From assembly GCF_017315735.1 (NCBI RefSeq), contig NZ_JAFLRK010000001.1:1-64000 (forward strand): a stretch of 64,000 nucleotides of DNA, read 5' to 3'. Under the pieces are notes generated by a model. The model saw only the letters and a program-made list of their open reading frames with translations, did not search any database and was not told where the DNA came from. Below, piece by piece: positions 1 through 7,857 of this stretch (position 1 is its first letter; each line of letters opens with the position of its first letter). This DNA comes from Paracoccus shandongensis. GTDB taxonomy: Bacteria; Pseudomonadota; Alphaproteobacteria; Rhodobacterales; Rhodobacteraceae. Position numbers and translations under genes: made by a program.

Positions 1-49
1 AGATGACGCCGATGCGCTGCCCGGCAGATGGCTGGATGAGTGGTTGCAT
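1..49 (-). CDS. 5' end of an unidentified gene running off the left edge
   Basis: Sixteen codons are readable from an ATG at 49 (it begins MQPLIQPSAGQR) before the window ends. A purine-rich AGGAG sits about 7 bases upstream of this ATG on the minus strand, which is the main reason to regard it as a real start. Too little is visible to name a family. Confidence 0.35.
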   Translation of the reverse strand, partial: MQPLIQPSAGQRIGVI

Positions 50-288
50 GGGGCAGCTCCTGTTGGGCATTGCACGCCGGTCGCGCGTCAGCCTGGCAAC
101 GTGACAACATGGCTGCAGCACATGTCCGTCCCCGTGACGCGTCGCGTATGAATAAGGGCCTTTGGTGGGCGCCAGCATCATAATGCGCGCGACCGTGATA
201 CACCCCGGCCTCGCCCTGACGCTATTCTGCCGCATCACTGACGCCAAGCAGCAATCGTAAACTCGGCTGATCGCTTTCGTAGAAACAT
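50..288. other. gene-free interval, no recognised content
   Basis: This stretch lies between the left-edge gene (minus) and the AAA ATPase gene (plus), so it should hold two divergent promoters. I see no convincing -35/-10 pair, terminator or repeat in it. Confidence 0.4.
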
Positions 289-325
289 CCTTGCAAATCT
301 TCCACGCCATGGAGTATTTGCAAGG
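289..325. promoter_or_regulatory. inverted repeat abutting the start of the AAA/DUF4143 gene
   Basis: A perfect 10-bp inverted repeat, CCTTGCAAAT at 289-298 and ATTTGCAAGG at 316-325, ends two bases before the ATG at 328. It could be an autoregulatory operator or an mRNA hairpin that covers the ribosome-binding region. The function is inferred from position only. Confidence 0.4.
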
Positions 326-327
326 TT

Positions 328-1491
328 ATGTACAATCGTCATGCTTTCGCATCTGTCATTTCTGCCCTTGACGAGCAAGCCGCTGTGATCTTGCTGGGGC
401 CCCGGCAGATTGGAAAAACGACCTTGGCATTGGATATTGCCGGACAGCGTCGCTCTGTCTATCTCGATCTGGAGCGGGAGGCAGATCGGCGGATCCTTGT
501 CGAGCCTGACCTTTATCTGGACGAACTGGCTGGAAGTCTGGTGATCCTTGATGAAGTCCAGCAGATGCCGGACCTGTTCAGGAACCTGCGCGGCCAGATC
601 GACATGCGGCGTCGCAAGGGGTATCGCACGGGGCAGTTCCTGTTGCTGGGATCGGCATCCAACGTGCTCTTGAACCAGTCGGCAGAGTCCCTGGCAGGCA
701 GGGTCCGCTATATCGAGATGCCGCCCCTTCTGTTGGACGAGGTGGGCGAAAACCGCCTGAATGACCTTTGGCTGCGGGGGGGATTTCCAGACAGCTTCCA
801 GGCCGCCAATGACCGTGCCAGCCTGGCCTGGCGAGAGGACTTTCTTCGCACCTATCTCGAGCGGGATATTCCCGCCCTGGGACCGCGCATTCCTGCGGCG
901 ACGCTGCGACGGTTCTGGACCATGCTTGCGCATAGCCAGGGTGGGCTTCTGAACGCCTCGGCCTTGGCCGAAGGACTGGGCATATCGGGCCAGACGGTCG
1001 GGCGCTATCTTGATCTTCTGGTTGATCTGATGCTGGTTCGCCGCCTGACGCCCTGGCACGAGAATGTCGGCAAGCGCCTGGTCAAGTCCCCCAAGATCTA
1101 TGTCCGGGATAGCGGCCTGGTTCACGCGCTTCTTGGCCTTGGCTCTCTCGAGGCACTCCTGGGCCATCCCGTCGTTGGTGGCAGCTGGGAAGGGTTCTGC
1201 ATCGAGACGCTGATCGCCGCTGCGCCTTCCGGGACAGAGGCCTTCTTTTATCGGACCTCGGCCGGGGCAGAACTCGACCTGGTCCTTCGGCTGCCGGATG
1301 GCAGTACCTGGGCGATCGAGATCAAGCGCACCACGTCACCCAAGGTATCCCGCGGCTTTCATCTTGCGATTGAGGATATCGGCGCTGATCGAAAGCTGTT
1401 GGTCTATGCCGGAGACCGTCAGGTGCCGGTCGCAGACGGGCTGCGGGCAATGCCGATTGGTCGCGCCCTTGCGGCCTTGCGGGAGGCCTGA
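328..1491 (+). CDS. AAA family ATPase with C-terminal DUF4143 domain
   Basis: A 387-residue protein. The Walker A motif GPRQIGKTT lies near residues 24-32 and the Walker B motif SLVILDEVQ near residue 77, giving the AAA_14 core. The C-terminal third carries the DUF4143 signature (VRDSGLVHALLG) followed by a nuclease-fold-like strand pattern with AELDLVLRL and AIEIKRT. Proteins of this family are widespread on plasmids and genomic islands and are sometimes linked to toxin-antitoxin or defence functions, but no general biochemical role is established. The length is normal for the family. It is transcribed towards the parB1 gene and ends 35 bp from that gene's stop. Confidence 0.85.
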   Translation: MYNRHAFASVISALDEQAAVILLGPRQIGKTTLALDIAGQRRSVYLDLEREADRRILVEPDLYLDELAGSLVILDEVQQMPDLFRNLRGQIDMRRRKGYRTGQFLLLGSASNVLLNQSAESLAGRVRYIEMPPLLLDEVGENRLNDLWLRGGFPDSFQAANDRASLAWREDFLRTYLERDIPALGPRIPAATLRRFWTMLAHSQGGLLNASALAEGLGISGQTVGRYLDLLVDLMLVRRLTPWHENVGKRLVKSPKIYVRDSGLVHALLGLGSLEALLGHPVVGGSWEGFCIETLIAAAPSGTEAFFYRTSAGAELDLVLRLPDGSTWAIEIKRTTSPKVSRGFHLAIEDIGADRKLLVYAGDRQVPVADGLRAMPIGRALAALREA

Positions 1492-1506
1492 CCGCGAGCA
1501 GCGCGG

Positions 1507-1526
1507 AAATTGCCAATTGGCAATTT
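1507..1526. promoter_or_regulatory. 20-bp perfect palindrome between convergent genes (candidate parS or operator)
   Basis: AAATTGCCAATTGGCAATTT reads identically on both strands and lies exactly between the stop of the AAA gene (1491) and the stop of parB1 (1527). It has no loop and only a short AT tail, so it fits a dimeric DNA-binding site better than an intrinsic terminator. Its position at the end of a parAB operon makes a centromere (parS) for ParB1 a reasonable guess. Confidence 0.45.
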
Positions 1527-2474
1527 TCAGTTTCCAGCCCTGCCGGAAAGGTAATCGTCCAGGGCCGAGCGCAGTTCGGCTTCGCCGATGCTGGCCGGAA
1601 ATTCGAAACGGATCCTGTTTCCGCGCTTCTGGACGGTGATGCCGGATGGCTTGCCAGCTTTGGGGGTCGAACCATAAACGGCGGCTTTCAGGCGCGACAG
1701 AACCTTCGGAACGGCAACATAGCCCCCCTGCCCTGCGCGGGCCTTGCCCTGTTCGGCCGCAATCCTTTCGGCTTCGGCCAGAACCTTGTCCTCACCGTCC
1801 TGAAGCATCGCGCGTATCTGCCGGGCGTGCAGTTCCCGGATTTCGGTGACGCGGGGCCAGGCGTCGATAATGGCCTTTGGCAGCCGCGCAAGATGCAGAT
1901 AGCGCGACAACCAAGCCTCGGACACCTCGAGGCGCGCGGCCATGGTCTTCTGCTTTCCCCCATAATAGGCGCCAAGCGCCTGAAGGTAGTCACAGGCCCG
2001 CTCATAGTCACTGAGATCGGCGCGATCGCGGTTTTCGATATCGGCAAGGCGAAACGCTTCTTCGTCGGTCAGGTCACGGACTTCGATCAGATAGCGGAAC
2101 TGGGGATAGTTGTTGGCCCGCAACCAAGTGACGGCGAAATGCCGGCGGGCCCCGCAGATGACCTCGTATTCCGCGCCCTGCCCCGCCGGCAGCTTGCGGA
2201 CAATGGCCGGAAATTCCTGCTGGCCCTGCGACTTGAGGCTGTCGATCAGGTCGCGGCAGTTTTCCTCGGTCAGCAGGTCATAGGCGCGGTTGTGGCGGGA
2301 CCACATCACGCAGCTTGCGGGATCGACCCATCTCAGCACCTTCTCCTCGCGCTCGCCGCTTTCTGACAACTCATTGGTCCGTTTCAGGAACCTTGCCCCT
2401 CCCCGGTCGGGGGTTGCGGGCGCAGGCAGATCCTTCAGGACATCGTCGAAGATCGCATTGTGCCGCTTGCTCAC
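1527..2474 (-). CDS. parB: ParB/RepB family plasmid partition protein (first partition system)
   Basis: A 315-residue CTPase/DNA-binding partition protein. The ParB/Srx N-terminal domain spans roughly residues 45-150, with the arginine-rich box in the variant form VICGARRHFAV near residue 105. A helix-turn-helix region follows (KTMAARLEVSEAWLSRYLHL), then a KorB/ParB-like C-terminal segment. It would bind a parS centromere and stimulate the ParA ATPase. It overlaps the upstream parA by 4 bp, so the two are translationally coupled. The protein looks complete although its partner ParA is truncated. The sequence is clearly different from the second ParB at 5052-6164, so the two systems need not recognise the same centromere. 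Confidence 0.88.
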   Translation of the reverse strand: MSKRHNAIFDDVLKDLPAPATPDRGGARFLKRTNELSESGEREEKVLRWVDPASCVMWSRHNRAYDLLTEENCRDLIDSLKSQGQQEFPAIVRKLPAGQGAEYEVICGARRHFAVTWLRANNYPQFRYLIEVRDLTDEEAFRLADIENRDRADLSDYERACDYLQALGAYYGGKQKTMAARLEVSEAWLSRYLHLARLPKAIIDAWPRVTEIRELHARQIRAMLQDGEDKVLAEAERIAAEQGKARAGQGGYVAVPKVLSRLKAAVYGSTPKAGKPSGITVQKRGNRIRFEFPASIGEAELRSALDDYLSGRAGN

Positions 2475-3340
2475 AACAAGCCCTCCTTGCGCAACTGACG
2501 GTGATGGCTTGGCCAGGTCTTTCGGATCAGAAGCTCGACCTCGCGTCCGACCGCGTCAAGATAGGCCCGGCATCGCTTGTGTGTCTCGGTCCGGGTCGCG
2601 GGGCCGGTCAGTTCATAGACCGTCATCAGATTGGCCGTCGCATTGTCGATCTCGGCGGAATCCTTCAACGAGACGTTCAGCATGTCCTGCGGAAACACCG
2701 CATCCATCATGCGCTTGATGGCCTGGTGCGCCGACTTCTGGTCGTTCATCTTCGAGGTCAGGATCTTCACGAAGCTGTATTCCCGCGCCCCGCCATGCCG
2801 CGCCAGCTCTGCCAGGGTCGCTTCCATCATCTTCAGGAAATGCGCGGTCGAGGCAAAGTCGATATTGTTGGGCGGCGCCGGGATCAGCAAGGCATTGGCG
2901 GCGCGCAAGACCGACAGCGACAGCATCCCAAGCGCGGGCGGCGGATCCATCAAGATGATGTCGAACTGGTCCGCGATCGAGGCGACACCGTCGCGCAGCC
3001 GGTCAAGGATGAAGGCCGGGTCGCGGGCCATCCGGGCGGCAAATTCGTATTCCGCATCATAAAGCCCCAGGTTCGCGGGAATCAGGGCGATGCCGGGCCA
3101 ATAGGTCGCGCGCAGGGCATAATGCAGCGACTTTGGCCCGCCATGCTGCAGGAAAGGATAAAGGGTGTCTTCTTCCTCATCCACATCGACATCGGGGTTC
3201 AGGCCGAAGACGGCAGTGGTCGATGCCTGCGAATCGCAATCCATGACGCAGATACGGTAACCGCGCAGCGCGAAATACTGGGCGAGATGAACCACCAGTG
3301 TCGTCTTGCCGACCCCACCCTTGAAATTCTGCACCGCCAT
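2471..3340 (-). CDS. parA: ParA/RepA family partition ATPase, N-terminally truncated
   Basis: A 289-residue P-loop ATPase whose first residues are already the strand before the deviant Walker A motif (MAVQNFKGGVGKTT). Homologous plasmid ParA proteins, including the intact second copy at 6157-7560, carry about 150 residues before this motif, including an HTH/DNA-binding region that represses the operon. That region is absent. The sequence directly upstream is the tail of an IS5-type transposase remnant whose stop codon lies 2 bp before this ATG. The remaining ATPase core is intact, with an ILMDPPPALG Walker B region. It might still hydrolyse ATP but has probably lost autoregulation and parS-specific roles. 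It could therefore be a pseudogene. Confidence 0.85.
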   Translation of the reverse strand: MAVQNFKGGVGKTTLVVHLAQYFALRGYRICVMDCDSQASTTAVFGLNPDVDVDEEEDTLYPFLQHGGPKSLHYALRATYWPGIALIPANLGLYDAEYEFAARMARDPAFILDRLRDGVASIADQFDIILMDPPPALGMLSLSVLRAANALLIPAPPNNIDFASTAHFLKMMEATLAELARHGGAREYSFVKILTSKMNDQKSAHQAIKRMMDAVFPQDMLNVSLKDSAEIDNATANLMTVYELTGPATRTETHKRCRAYLDAVGREVELLIRKTWPSHHRQLRKEGLL

Positions 3341-3342
3341 GA

Positions 3343-3632
3343 TCAGTCCAGTTGTCCCGCCTCAGAGAGGCGCTCCAGAAGAACGCGATGAAGCCTGGTC
3401 CAGACGCTGACTGCCTGCCAATCGCGCAGCCTACGCCAGCAGGTCATGCCTGAGCAGCCAAACTCACGCGGCAGCATCTCCCAGGAATGCCAGACCGCAG
3501 AACGAAAATGATGCCGGCCAAGGCTGGCCGGTCATCGCATCGAGGGCAGCCGCCCTTCGGCTTCGGTCGCTCCTCTGGCAGAAGCGGCGTAATGGCCTCT
3601 CCCAGATGATCGGATACAAGGGGCTTGCTCAT
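3343..3632 (-). pseudogene. IS5-family transposase fragment with a frameshift
   Basis: From the ATG at 3632 the translation MSKPLVSDHLGEAITPLL and PEERPKPKGGCPRCDDR is the N-terminus of an IS427-group transposase. After FVLRSGIP the expected next residues (W, E, M, L, P, R, E, F, G, C, S) are found only by moving one frame, which indicates loss of one base near 3490. In the new frame the reading continues (GMTCWRRLRDWQ ... RLHRVLLERLSEAGQLD) to a stop at 3343-3345. The catalytic DDE half is missing. Confidence 0.8.
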
Positions 3633-3671
3633 GGCCCCTTAACGCATGAACAGCAGTTTTGTTAGGCGCTC
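3343..3671 (-). mobile_element. IS5-family (IS427-like) insertion sequence remnant
   Basis: One end is recognisable: GAGCGCCTAACAAAACTG on the minus strand (3654-3671) is typical of IS5/IS427-type termini. The element continues through a degenerate transposase and breaks off inside the first transposase frame, directly against parA. The other terminus and the second half of the transposase are missing, so the element cannot move by itself. A deletion between the IS and parA most simply explains the structure. Confidence 0.75.
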
Positions 3672-4057
3672 TTAGAGATAGATTGCACTGTCTTGGTGCC
3701 CCAAAAGCCAGCACGTGGATTGAGCAGGGGCCTTACCGACCATCCTTCCCTTGTCATTCTCTACAATCAAAGACGCTTCTGCACTTCTATCCGCAAGCAT
3801 TCATAAAAATGCGGTTTACCAGAAGATCTCTTGAAGCAATGCCTTTGACCGGAAAAGAAGCCACTTCTGCCACAGCAACACGCAAGAGGATCCTCGAACC
3901 GAGAGGCCTGAAGCCTGCAGCAGCGCAAGGAAATGCTACACCCTTGCCAACCCTGACGTGGAAAAGGACTGCATTATAAGGTTCGTCAAACGACCGTTTA
4001 CTCCCATCTCCTGCGTCTGTATAAACCCCCATCCGCCCCCCTCCCGGAGCCCTCCCC
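3672..4057. other. gene-free interval before the resolvase, lower GC than its surroundings
   Basis: No convincing gene is present. The composition is visibly less GC-rich than the neighbouring genes. The region carries the promoter side of the resolvase gene and probably its recombination site. A short palindrome with a 2-bp centre, AAACG-AC-CGTTT, lies at 3988-3999. Its form is compatible with a serine-recombinase crossover core, but the full array of sub-sites expected for a res site could not be established by eye. Confidence 0.4.
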
Positions 4058-4951
4058 ATGCCGCTGATCGGCTATGCCCGCGTCTCGACCCTCGAGCAGA
4101 CCCTCGACCCGCAGCTGGCCGAGCTGCGTCAGGCGGGCTGCGCCCTGATCCACGAGGAGCACGCCTCGGGCGCCGACCGCACCCGCCCGGCGCTCGCGCG
4201 GCTTCTGGCCACCATCCGGCCCGGGGACACGCTGGTGGTGGTGCGCCTCGACCGGCTGGCGCGCTCGCTTTCGCATCTCTTGCAGGTGATCGAGACGCTG
4301 GAGGCGCGGGGGGCGCATTTCCGGTCCTTGGGCGATCCCATCGACACGGCCACGCCGCAGGGCCGCTTCTCGCTGCAGGTGATGGGGGCCGTGGCGGAGC
4401 TGGAACGCGCGCTGATCCGCGAGCGGACCAAGGCAGGCCTGCGCTCGGCGCGTGCCCAGGGGCGGGTGGGCGGCAATCCGGCGCTGCGGGCGGGCGACCG
4501 CGAGGCGATCCGCAAGCTGCGCCTGGCGCGCGACGAGGGCTACTTCCGCAAGCTCGAGGCTGGGGCCGAGGGCTGGCTGCCCCTGGTGCGCCGCCACCGC
4601 CCGGCGATGGCCTGGGACGACCTGGCGCGCCTTGTCAGCGCCCGGACGGGCCAGCCCTGGTCGGTGGAGCGGCTGAAGCGCGCCGCGCGGCGCTATGTGC
4701 GCGACGGGCTGTTGCCCGAGACCGTGCTGGAACGCGCCCCGCGCCGCGAGGCGGGCGAGCGGCTGCTGGCGATCGTGGCGGGGATGCGGCACGCCGATCC
4801 CGACCTGACGCTGGCGGGCATCGCGAGCCGGCTGGAGCAGATGCGCGAGCGCACGCCGCGCGGCAACGGCAAGTGGTTTCCGTCCACCGTGCGCCTGCTG
4901 CTGCAACGGGCCGAGAAACGGGGCATGATCGGCGGGGCGGGCGGGGCGTAG
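4058..4951 (+). CDS. serine recombinase (resolvase/invertase family)
   Basis: A 297-residue protein with an N-terminal resolvase catalytic domain, IGYARVST, giving the nucleophile Ser10 next to Arg8. The conserved arginine motif VVVRLDRLARS follows near residues 65-75, and the E-helix ELERALIRERTKAGL near 120. Plasmid resolvases are usually about 185-210 residues. This one carries roughly 100 extra C-terminal residues with several basic helices (for example RGNGKWFPSTVRLLLQRAE), so its DNA-binding region is unusual. It probably resolves replicon multimers or cointegrates. It lies between the two partition loci. Confidence 0.88.
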   Translation: MPLIGYARVSTLEQTLDPQLAELRQAGCALIHEEHASGADRTRPALARLLATIRPGDTLVVVRLDRLARSLSHLLQVIETLEARGAHFRSLGDPIDTATPQGRFSLQVMGAVAELERALIRERTKAGLRSARAQGRVGGNPALRAGDREAIRKLRLARDEGYFRKLEAGAEGWLPLVRRHRPAMAWDDLARLVSARTGQPWSVERLKRAARRYVRDGLLPETVLERAPRREAGERLLAIVAGMRHADPDLTLAGIASRLEQMRERTPRGNGKWFPSTVRLLLQRAEKRGMIGGAGGA

Positions 4952-5034
4952 GGGCAGGCCTGCGGCTGGCTTGCGTCCGGCAAGGCCGCAGAGGAGGGAG
5001 GAGACGGGCGCTCCCTGCCCTCGCCCTTACCCCT

Positions 5035-5051
5035 GGTTTCGCGGCGAAACC
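5035..5051. promoter_or_regulatory. candidate parS site 1 (GGTTTCGCGGCGAAACC)
   Basis: A perfect 17-bp palindrome with a single central base, located one base beyond the 3' end of parB2. Its 15-bp core GTTTCGCGGCGAAAC recurs at 6088-6102 and, with one change, at 7648-7662, flanking and inside the parAB2 operon. Repetition of a palindrome around a partition operon is the usual signature of a ParB centromere. Confidence 0.7.
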
Positions 5052-6164
5052 CTATCGCTCCAGCAGCGCCTGAATCTCGACCATCAGGCTGTCCATCAGC
5101 TCGCTGTCCAGCGCCCGGCCCTCCAGCCGCAGGACATGGGCATTGCCGTCGCGGGCGCGGCGGATGGTGATGCCGCTGGCGGTCCGGATCGTCAGGTCGT
5201 CGATCCAGCCCTGCTGCACGGGCTGCTTGCTGCGCGGACGACCGCCGCGGGGCGGGCTGCGGGGGGCGCCTTCCAGCTGTGTCAGGACAGGCTCCAGCAG
5301 TTGCCATTCCTCCTCGGCTCCGTCCGGTGCGCCGCCGGACAGGGCCTTGCGCAGCTGCGCCTCGGCCCCGTCCCGCAGGGCGGCCGACAGGCGCAACCCG
5401 CGCTTTTCGGTCAGGGCCTCGGGAAAGCGCAGCATGTCGCCCAGTTCCTCGAAGATCAGGGCGAAGGACCGGACCTTGGACCGCTTGGCCTTGGACCCCG
5501 TGGCGAACAGGCGGTTCACCGCATCCTCGACATTGGCGAAGGCGCCCTGGTTGGCGGCGATCACGGCAATGCGGCCGCGCTCGAAATGGCTGAGTTCCTC
5601 GCGGACCTCGTTCTCCTCGACCATGGCGACAAAGGCGGTATCGGCCTGGGTGCGGGGGCGGACCAGGGCGCGGATGCGGTCGTATTTCGCGTCCCGCGTC
5701 AGGTCGCGCAGGGCGCGCACCGCGTGAAGGCGGCGATAGCCGGACAAAAGGCCATAGCGCGGCCCCTGCCCGCTTGCGCCGCCCAGTTCGAAGACCTCGA
5801 TCGGCAGGCGCAGGCCGTTGGCGGCGATCGACAGGCGCAGTTCCTGCATCTCGTCCTCGCTCATCACCATGCGGTCGCGGATCATCGCGCCTTCGTCGAT
5901 GCGGTCCACGGGCAGTTCCAGGATCAGAAGCCCCTGCCCTTCCGCCTGGCGCAGCCGTTCGGCATCGGCCTGGTCGCGCAGCCGCGCGGCGCGTGCCTCG
6001 GCATCGCCTGCCGTCGCCAGCGACGCGCTCTCGGCGGCGACCTGCGCGATGGGCGCCATCCCTGGACCCAGCGACGGTCGCCCCAGAGTTTCGCGGCGAA
6101 ACTGTTCCTCGATCCGGGTCAGGTCGTCACTGCTGGGGGTTTCCAGCCGCCTGCGCTTAACCAT
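5052..6164 (-). CDS. parB: ParB/RepB family plasmid partition protein (second partition system)
   Basis: A 370-residue partition protein. The ParB N-terminal domain begins near residue 80 (ILELPVDRIDEG) and contains the CTP-binding arginine box in the form LLSGYRRLHAVRAL. The middle region has ENEVREELSHFERGRIAV, typical of plasmid RepB proteins, followed by HTH helices. The last 70 residues form a basic linker and a dimerisation-like tail. The first codons overlap parA2 by 8 bp, so the pair is translationally coupled. A candidate parS palindrome is embedded in its own coding sequence at 6087-6103. It is the more complete of the two partition systems in the window. Confidence 0.9.
   Translation of the reverse strand: MVKRRRLETPSSDDLTRIEEQFRRETLGRPSLGPGMAPIAQVAAESASLATAGDAEARAARLRDQADAERLRQAEGQGLLILELPVDRIDEGAMIRDRMVMSEDEMQELRLSIAANGLRLPIEVFELGGASGQGPRYGLLSGYRRLHAVRALRDLTRDAKYDRIRALVRPRTQADTAFVAMVEENEVREELSHFERGRIAVIAANQGAFANVEDAVNRLFATGSKAKRSKVRSFALIFEELGDMLRFPEALTEKRGLRLSAALRDGAEAQLRKALSGGAPDGAEEEWQLLEPVLTQLEGAPRSPPRGGRPRSKQPVQQGWIDDLTIRTASGITIRRARDGNAHVLRLEGRALDSELMDSLMVEIQALLER
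6087..6103. promoter_or_regulatory. candidate parS site 2 (AGTTTCGCGGCGAAACT), inside parB2
   Basis: The 15-bp core is identical to site 1 and the palindrome extends to 17 bp. It lies in the N-terminal coding region of parB2, where it encodes an FRRET stretch. Confidence 0.65.
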
Positions 6165-7560
6165 GGGCCTTCTCCACTCCCGCCTGTTCGGCCTGTTCCA
6201 TCTGCAGGTCGCGCCACCAGGTGCCCAGGATCAGCTCCTTCACCTCGGCCCAGGTGCGGTCGAAGGTCTCCCGCCCCCGGACATAGGTGTCGCGGTTGAA
6301 TTCGCGGTAATCGGCCTCGTAGATACCGTTCACCTGTTCCCCGGCCTGGCCTACCATGGCGGTTACCTCTTGCCGGAAGGTGGTCATGAAATCGCCGAAA
6401 TAGGCCTGGATGACATTGGCAAGATCCGTCTGCTGGGCGGCGTCGAACCGGGTGATGATGGCGCGCACGGCGTCCCATTCGAACTTCATCTCGGGCAGTC
6501 CCTCGCGGCGGCGGGCGGCATTCTCGCCTTCCTCGACGCTGGCGAAGGTCGAATAGAGCATGTCGAAGAATCGCCCCGTCGAATCGAATTCCAGGAAGGA
6601 CGCGCCCAGCGGCACCAGCAGGATGTCGGCCGCCGCCAGGGCGTTGATCGTCAGATAGCCAAGCGCGGGCGGCGTATCCAGGATGATGATGTCGTAATCG
6701 TCAACGATGCGGTCATTGGCAAGGGCGTTGCCAAGCGCATCCCACAAGGGCCAGCCACGCAGGCCCATGCGCCAGACAGGCACCTGGAATTCTGCCCAAT
6801 AGAGGTTCAGCTGCGCGCCCAGCAGGTCGATGTTGGGCCAGTGGGTCGGCTGGATGATGTCGCGGGCGGTGACTGTCAGCGCCTCGGTCAGCGTCTCGTC
6901 GAAGGGCAGGGGGGGCTGGCCTGCGGCCTCGCGGACGCGGTTCTCCTCCTGCAGGGCCAGGGCATAGTCCTTGGCGATCAGCGGGAATGCCGTGGACCAT
7001 TCGTCGGCCACCCGGCCGCCCATGATCGAGGTGAGGCTGCCCTGGCTGTCCAGGTCGATCACCAGCACCTTGTAGCCGTCGAGCGCCGCCGACATCGCCA
7101 GATGCGCTGCGGTCGAGGTCTTGCCGACGCCGCCCTTGAAGTTCGCGACCGCGATGGTCTTCGCGGGCAGGCCTTCGGGGCGCCAGGGGCGGTATTCGCG
7201 GCCCGCAGCCCCTTCCGCCGCGAAATGGTCGCGCAGGCGCAGCACGTCGTCCAGGCTGAACCATTTGGAATTGCCCTCGCCCGTGCCCTGGGGCAGGTCG
7301 GGGAACTTGCGCAGGACGCGGCGGAAATGGGCGGGGGCCACGGGGATCAGGTAGCGGCAGATTTCCCATGTGGAAAAGCGGCGCAGGCGTTTCTGGCCGT
7401 CGGGGGCATAGCCGCGTTCGGCCAGGTCCTGGCGGCCCCGGGCGGCGAAGGCGGCGGCCTTGGCGAATCGGGCGGTGTCGATCGGGTCGGACAACCGCTT
7501 CGCCGCCTTGGCCGGGTCGATGTTGAAATACGGGGGCAGGGGATCTTTACCTGATGACAT
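6157..7560 (-). CDS. parA: ParA/RepA family plasmid partition ATPase (second system, full length)
   Basis: A 467-residue partition ATPase. Residues 1-150 form the DNA-binding/regulatory region typical of plasmid RepA-like ParA proteins (RRFSTWEICRYLIPVAPAHF, then NSKWFSLDDVLRLRDHF). The deviant Walker A motif AVANFKGGVGKTST follows, with Walker B DYDIIILDTPPALGYL. The start at 7560 (MSSGKDPLPPYF) is preferred to an upstream in-frame ATG at 7629 because a CGAGAG ribosome-binding sequence precedes it and the extra residues look non-coding. The gene is transcribed away from the iterons and rep. It likely autoregulates the operon together with ParB and the nearby parS site. Confidence 0.9.
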   Translation of the reverse strand: MSSGKDPLPPYFNIDPAKAAKRLSDPIDTARFAKAAAFAARGRQDLAERGYAPDGQKRLRRFSTWEICRYLIPVAPAHFRRVLRKFPDLPQGTGEGNSKWFSLDDVLRLRDHFAAEGAAGREYRPWRPEGLPAKTIAVANFKGGVGKTSTAAHLAMSAALDGYKVLVIDLDSQGSLTSIMGGRVADEWSTAFPLIAKDYALALQEENRVREAAGQPPLPFDETLTEALTVTARDIIQPTHWPNIDLLGAQLNLYWAEFQVPVWRMGLRGWPLWDALGNALANDRIVDDYDIIILDTPPALGYLTINALAAADILLVPLGASFLEFDSTGRFFDMLYSTFASVEEGENAARRREGLPEMKFEWDAVRAIITRFDAAQQTDLANVIQAYFGDFMTTFRQEVTAMVGQAGEQVNGIYEADYREFNRDTYVRGRETFDRTWAEVKELILGTWWRDLQMEQAEQAGVEKAHG

Positions 7561-7647
7561 GTTACACTCTCGGCGATGTGCTGCTTTGACGCGATGTTTC
7601 TGCAATCTCTTGCACATGATCCTGCCCAAGGGAATCGCGCAAGGGAG

Positions 7648-7662
7648 GTTTCGCGGCGAAAT
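7648..7662. promoter_or_regulatory. candidate parS site 3 (GTTTCGCGGCGAAAT)
   Basis: It differs from sites 1 and 2 in the last base of the core only. It lies about 90 bp upstream of the parA2 start, where it could serve both as centromere and in control of the parAB promoter. Confidence 0.6.
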
Positions 7663-7769
7663 CCCCCTGAATGATCCCGAAAAGACATCATGATTTTAGG
7701 GATCTTTGATTCTTTAAGGATCTTTGCGGGTCTGTTTTCTTATACAGGATAAAGGCTTGCGGTCGTTTC

Positions 7770-7857
7770 GGCACCTGTTTCCGGGATGGATGGCACCCGT
7801 TCACGGGACGGGGGGCATCCGATTCCGGGACAGGGGGCGCCGATTCGCGGGAAAGGG
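7770..7857 (+). repeat. four tandem iterons with 22-bp period
   Basis: Copies start at 7770, 7792, 7814 and 7836. Their first bases are GGCACCTGTTTCCGGGATGG, GGCACCCGTTCACGGGACGG, GGCATCCGATTCCGGGACAG and GGCGCCGATTCGCGGGAAAG. The spacing of 22 bp, close to two helical turns, puts them on one face of the DNA, as expected for binding sites of a Rep_3-type initiator. Further diverged copies occur at 7958 (GGGTATCCGTTTCCGGGACG) and 8029 (GGGTACCTGTTTGGGGCAT). Confidence 0.8.

Noticed and set aside
235..1167. A 310-residue minus-strand reading frame opposite the AAA gene
   Set aside because: It lies wholly antisense to a gene with clear Walker motifs and DUF4143 features, and its translation has no recognisable domain.
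3787..4059. The missing N-terminus of the first parA in the stretch beyond the IS remnant
   Set aside because: The minus-strand translations of 3672-4057 show no resemblance to the N-terminal region of the second ParA, and stops interrupt the plausible frame.
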